Below are positions 7,093 to 10,318 of a DNA stretch of 10,318 bases, in pieces. Below the pieces are notes generated by a model. The model was not told the origin of the DNA. It was given only the letters and a program-made list of their open reading frames with translations, and made no database searches. Made by a program: the position numbers and the translations under genes. Origin of the DNA: Brachionus koreanus. Lineage: Eukaryota; Rotifera; Eurotatoria; Ploima; Brachionidae. Each line of letters opens with the position of its first letter. Position 1 is the stretch's first letter. Location: positions 1,213,812 to 1,224,129 of the forward strand of contig PJRA01000519.1 of assembly GCA_016987375.1 (NCBI GenBank), given 5' to 3'.

Positions 7093-7216
7093 CGCAATAG
7101 ATGATAATCAAATGCAGGTAGATAAATGCTGAGAGAGGAAGAAATTCAATGCCTTCAAGTTCTTTTATTGTGGTCATTATTCTTCTAGCTGTCTGTATGA
7201 AGTCTAACGTCATCAT
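7085..7216 (-). other. Unassigned 43-codon ORF beside the MITE
   Basis: On the minus strand MMTLDFIQTARRIMTTIKEL opens at 7216, followed by EGIEFLPLSAFIYLHLIIIY and CAQ, and stops with a TGA inside the right target duplication. The residue mix and the higher G+C of 7095-7215 are unlike the neighbouring chance frames. A minus-strand GACGTTAG (about 7202-7209) could serve as an acceptor. I recognise no family, and chance is quite possible. Confidence 0.2.
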
Positions 7217-7784
7217 AAAATATATTTTTAATTATTTTTAAATATTTTTAAAAACACAAATTTTTTTTTTGATTTAATCATTTTGGAATGCTGAAGTAAA
7301 AAGTGTGTGAATAGAATACAAAGAATATGGATTAAAACAAATACTATACTTAAGTGCAGGTGTGGAATGCAAGTAAAAAATATATGCAGATGTATTAGAA
7401 AAAGTTTCAAAATTTCAAAATATTCTGTTTAAATTTTTATTCTATAGATTTCTTTTTGAATTAAATAAACAAAGAGTTAACCGAGTCATTTTAAAGAGTA
7501 TTCAATCGTGTTTATCTTAAGATATAACATAACTTAAATAAATTTTTAGAATTACAAAGAGACTAAAATTATAAATTGTTGAAAATGTCTGTTGTAAAAG
7601 TTGAATTTTAGAATAAGTTGATTTTACATGAGAAACCATTTTACATTAATCAAACTAATGATATTAATGGATCAGAGCATTGACAGCTTTAACAAGACAA
7701 AAATTTGAATTAATATTTAACTATAACATTTTTTTTTAAATTTAATTTAATTGATTCAAAATAAAATCCGTAAGAAAAAAGAGG
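7217..7784. other. AT-rich intergenic DNA, no feature recognised
   Basis: Noncoding A/T-rich DNA between the MITE region and inverted repeat B. No convincing coding pattern, RNA gene or bounded repeat seen. Confidence 0.5.
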
Positions 7785-8290
7785 TAATTTTGCTTTGAAA
7801 ATTGAATTTAATTAATCAGGTTTTAATTTACATTAGGAAAAAAATACTTTAAAAGAAATAATGAATATATTCATGAATGTTTATTGAATTTAAAAGAAAA
7901 AAGTTTAAAGAGAACTATTGCAAAAATAAAAAAAAAGTTGGTATTGTGAAATTCCAATACAAATAAAACAAAAATCCTTCTCTTTTTTTGATTAATTAAA
8001 ATTAATTCTCTAAAAAAATACTGCAAAATAAAATTTATTTTCCCTTTTTTACTTAGAATAGTTTTTGTTGTGTATAAAAAAAGACAATATAAATTAAATT
8101 TTTAAAAAATAAATTTTTTAAAATATTTTATTTTACTAAATTTTAATTTATCAATAAAGGCAATAATTTTCGTTGTATTTGTATTTAAATTTCGAAAAAA
8201 ATGCCGCTAAAAATTTTCGAAAATTTTTCGTTTTTTTCCAAGTTTAAAGCAAATGTTTAAATTTTATATTTAAGTGCATCTGTTTAAGAA
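7785..8290 (+). repeat. Inverted repeat copy B, partner of 2275-2740
   Basis: This is the opposite-orientation relative of copy A. The best-conserved part is 7860-7990. Like copy A it carries an internal inverted pair: GTGAAATTCCAATAC (7946-7960) faces a degenerate complement near 8172-8193. B is about 80-100 bases longer inside this pair than A. TTTAAATTTTATATTTAAG near 8256-8274 corresponds to a similar block at the outer edge of A. The copies are clearly diverged, so they are old or independent members of one repeat family. Confidence 0.6.
8209..8228. repeat. 20-bp perfect palindrome centred on CG
   Basis: AAAATTTTCGAAAATTTT (8210-8227) with one more matched base each side. It lies within repeat B. 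Further TTTCGAAA and TTTTTCG words surround it at 8190-8232. No function assigned. Confidence 0.45.
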
Positions 8291-8466
8291 AATTAAATCA
8301 ATCAACTCAAAAATTTAGCCTCTAAAAATTATTTATTAATGTATTTATTTATTTAATCGGGTTTTTTTTTTCTACTTTTTATTTTTTATGAACAAAATTA
8401 ATTTGTTATACCATAATTTTTTTATAGTGGAAAAAAAAATATAAAACAGAAAGAGTAATTAACCAA

Positions 8467-8700
8467 TTAAGAAATTATTAGTAAAAATTCGAAAATTAAA
8501 ATTTTAATCTCTAAGTTGATTTTGGATTTTGTTCTTTTTTTAAAGATCGTGTAACATGACTTTTCAACAGAAACTTTCATTTTCCACTTGAAAAGCCATT
8601 TCTCAACTTCTTTAATGTACTTATTAATCATATTTTCGAGATTTTCTTTCCTTATTAAAAATTCTTTTGATATACCATTTAAAATAATGCTAAAAAGATA
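8467..8700 (-). pseudogene. LINE reverse transcriptase fragment, segment after the catalytic motif
   Basis: The minus-strand frame is open for 77 codons from 8700 and reads LENMINKYIKEVEKWLFKWK and then MKVSVEKSCYTIFKKRTKSK. This is the helix-and-strand region that follows the YADD motif in LINE reverse transcriptases, where the pattern INKxxxxxEKWLxKWxMKxxxxKSxYxIF is typical. The YADD motif itself is not present. LINE-like sequence ends near INLEIKI (about 8500), after which the frame turns to Leu/Ile-rich noise and stops. The fragment lacks an intact start and any tail, so it is a relic. It resembles the same LINE type as the copy at 1535-2200 and ends about where that one begins. Confidence 0.7.
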
Positions 8701-9404
8701 TTAGTTAATGATAATTAGTAATAGTTATAATGATAGTAGTTTTTAAATTTAAAACTTTATTAACATTGAGGTAAAAATCATTAATTTAGGTAAAATAAAT
8801 TAAATTAGTAAAGTAATACTAAATGTGTTAAATAATTTTTTATTTGTTTTTTGTTTATTATATTTGTGGTACTTTTTACTATTCTTGTGGATATAGTTTA
8901 CTGACGTCCCTAAAAATCTTGCCTTATACTTCAAATATACAAGGATACAGTTTTAAAATGCCTAAAAAATCGAGTCAAACTTCAAAAATCAAATTAACTA
9001 AATAAAAACATACTCGTGTTGAGTTTAAAGCTAAAAACAAAGAAAAAAATCCTAAAACCATTTATTTAATTTCTATTATTGTTACCCAAAATTGAATTAT
9101 AGCAAAAAAAAATTTTTGTTTAATTCATTAAATTTGCCTCTTTTATTTTTTTAAAATTCTTATTAATTAACGACAAAAGTTTTATTTAAAAATTTTTTTA
9201 TTTATTTATTTTTTAATCAATTAAATTTTAGCAATCTTTTATTCAAAAAAAAAAATTCTAAATTTATTTGCTAGTTTTTTAAAAGTACAATAAAATGTTA
9301 TTTTATAAACAATGCTTTTTGAATTTAATTAAATTATTTTGCAAAAAAAAATTAATTTAACTTGTCTAGCATTTGAATTCTATGCTCTTGAAATAAATTG
9401 CATT
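8701..9404. other. AT-rich intergenic DNA, no feature recognised
   Basis: Noncoding. A 51-codon open stretch on the minus strand near 8770-8960 was seen, but it has no recognisable motif. A LINE 5' extension of the 8467-8700 fragment was looked for and not found. Confidence 0.45.
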
Positions 9405-9411
9405 AAAGATT
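9405..9411. repeat. Target-site duplication of the GTAC-rich MITE, left copy
   Basis: AAAGATT, repeated exactly at 9904-9910. An eighth matching A (9412 and 9911) leaves the exact boundary open by one base. Confidence 0.75.
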
Positions 9412-9903
9412 AGGCAACATGAAGTTTAGTACGATTGTACTATTGTACTATTGGGTTAGAACTAATTTCCAGGCTGAGTTTTTTTACAGCAGATGTACAA
9501 ATTTATGTACAGAGTGTACATGAAGTTTTTTTTTTGTTTTTTTTGGTAGAATGAAATATTTTTTATTCTGATGGACCCTCGTGTTTAAAATATAGAAGCT
9601 AAAATTTTTTTTCTTTTTTTTAATAAACTACTAGTACCATTGGTTATTTTGCTAAAATAGAAGTTTGTACACAATGTACAATATTTTTTGTACCAAATTT
9701 TTGATAACCCTTGAATCGTACAAATTTTTATTATTCAAAGTAATTATAATAAAAAAATTAAATTTTAAGAGGGTCTAAAATTTTTTTCTTAAGCTGTACT
9801 CAGGGTGGGTGTATAAAAAAAGAATGTGTTGAATCGTTAGCTTTTTTCATCACGAATAGTACTGGAATCGTACAGTACAATCGTACTATACTTCATGTTG
9901 CCT
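9412..9903. mobile_element. GTAC-rich MITE with 30-bp terminal inverted repeats
   Basis: The left end AGGCAACATGAAGTTTAGTA (9412-9431) continues CGATTGTACT and matches the inverted right end (9874-9903) over 30 bases with one mismatch. It is flanked by AAAGATT on both sides (9405-9411 and 9904-9910). The next base also matches, so the duplication may be 7 or 8 bp. There is no coding capacity. Inside, about 16 GTAC tetramers occur in 492 bases, many as TGTAC or CGTAC. The superfamily is unsettled: an 8-bp duplication would allow hAT or P-like, and 6-7 bp is known for Dada. The ends do not match the TAGTG type of the hAT-like MITE at 6645-7084. Confidence 0.85.
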
Positions 9904-9910
9904 AAAGATT
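9904..9910. repeat. Target-site duplication of the GTAC-rich MITE, right copy
   Basis: AAAGATT, partner of 9405-9411, directly after the element's TGTTGCCT end. Confidence 0.75.
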
Positions 9911-10114
9911 AAAGGACATTGATAAGATTTGAGTAAATTTCTTCAAATATAAAGTAAGTTTATTGTAATAGAGACGAAAAAATTAACAAAAATATATTTA
10001 AACTAACATTAGCAGTCAACACTAGCATTTTTTTTGATGATATTGCATTTTCAATGGGTCACAAAAAAAAAGCAAAAGTAGTAGTTTATAGTGGTCTATA
10101 CCTTAGCAGATTTT

Positions 10115-10318
10115 GCAATTAGTCATTAAGGCTTTTGCAATCCTTGTGAATTTAATTAAAAGCTTGAAAGTATTTACTATCCTTGCTAATATTACTTCTT
10201 TTGATAGCTATATTCCATGATTCAACAACTCTGATTGTTAAAAATTGATGACATTAACACTCAAAAACCGGATGACTTTTTTGACCCTTTTATTTAAATC
10301 TTTTTTTATACTTTTTTT
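10115..10318 (-). mobile_element. LINE C-terminal remnant running off the right edge
   Basis: On the minus strand one frame gives KRVKKVIRFLSVNVINF up to a TAA at 10239-10241. An overlapping frame then gives QFLTIRVVESWNIAIKRSN and continues to a TAA after FQAFN. The pattern of basic residues, then F(F/L)TxRVVxxWN, is the well-known C-terminal end of many LINE ORF2 proteins (commonly F.xRVVNxWNxLP). It has at least one frameshift and several stops, and is dead. Its upstream part lies outside the window. Confidence 0.45.

Noticed and set aside
7228..7410. 60-codon minus-strand ORF with a hydrophobic start
   Set aside because: Composition is what AT-rich noncoding DNA yields; no family pattern and no signal of coding beyond being open.
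1..10318. tRNA, rRNA and CRISPR features
   Set aside because: Looked for tRNA arm motifs, rRNA-like stretches and regularly spaced direct repeats on both strands by eye; none convincing.

Overview
The window is very AT-rich eukaryotic DNA, full of long A and T runs, with a single intact protein-coding gene. That gene (4714-5778, + strand) encodes a Runt-domain transcription factor of the RUNX/CBF-alpha family. Because Runt domains belong to animals and their close relatives, the source is most likely an invertebrate metazoan with a compact AT-rich genome. A rotifer or flatworm would fit, but the sequence alone does not fix the phylum. The rest is noncoding DNA holding decayed LINE retrotransposons, two non-autonomous DNA transposons (MITEs) and a pair of diverged inverted repeats.

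Layout. Positions 1-720 carry a heavily broken LINE remnant (+). Positions 1273-1512 hold an unexplained 79-codon open stretch (-). Positions 1535-2200 are the 3' end of a second LINE (-), with a terminal hairpin and an (AAAT)n-type tail. Two perfect-stem hairpins follow at 2198-2270, then inverted-repeat copy A (about 2275-2740). From 2741 to 4662 is AT-rich upstream DNA with an AGCT-rich palindromic cluster, a RUNX consensus site, a short upstream ORF and a TATA-like box or splice acceptor just ahead of the gene. After the Runt gene come a polyadenylation signal, a hairpin and a second RUNX site. A 440-bp hAT-type MITE with an exact 8-bp target duplication lies at 6645-7084. Inverted-repeat copy B is at about 7785-8290, a LINE reverse-transcriptase fragment (-) at 8467-8700, and a 492-bp GTAC-studded MITE at 9412-9903. 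Another LINE C-terminal remnant (-) reaches the right edge.

How it fits together. The Runt protein keeps almost all DNA-contact residues known from RUNX1 but lacks the C-terminal WRPY-type Groucho motif, the usual basic stretch after the domain and a tyrosine known to contact CBF-beta. It is encoded without an intron in the domain. The most provocative arrangement is symmetrical. The gene sits inside a roughly 5-kb segment bracketed by inverted repeats A and B, and outside them lie two same-strand LINE fragments whose homology breaks at about the same reverse-transcriptase position. This may be a large insertion into one LINE copy, or independent fragments lying near each other by chance. Comparison with other copies or with an empty site would decide.
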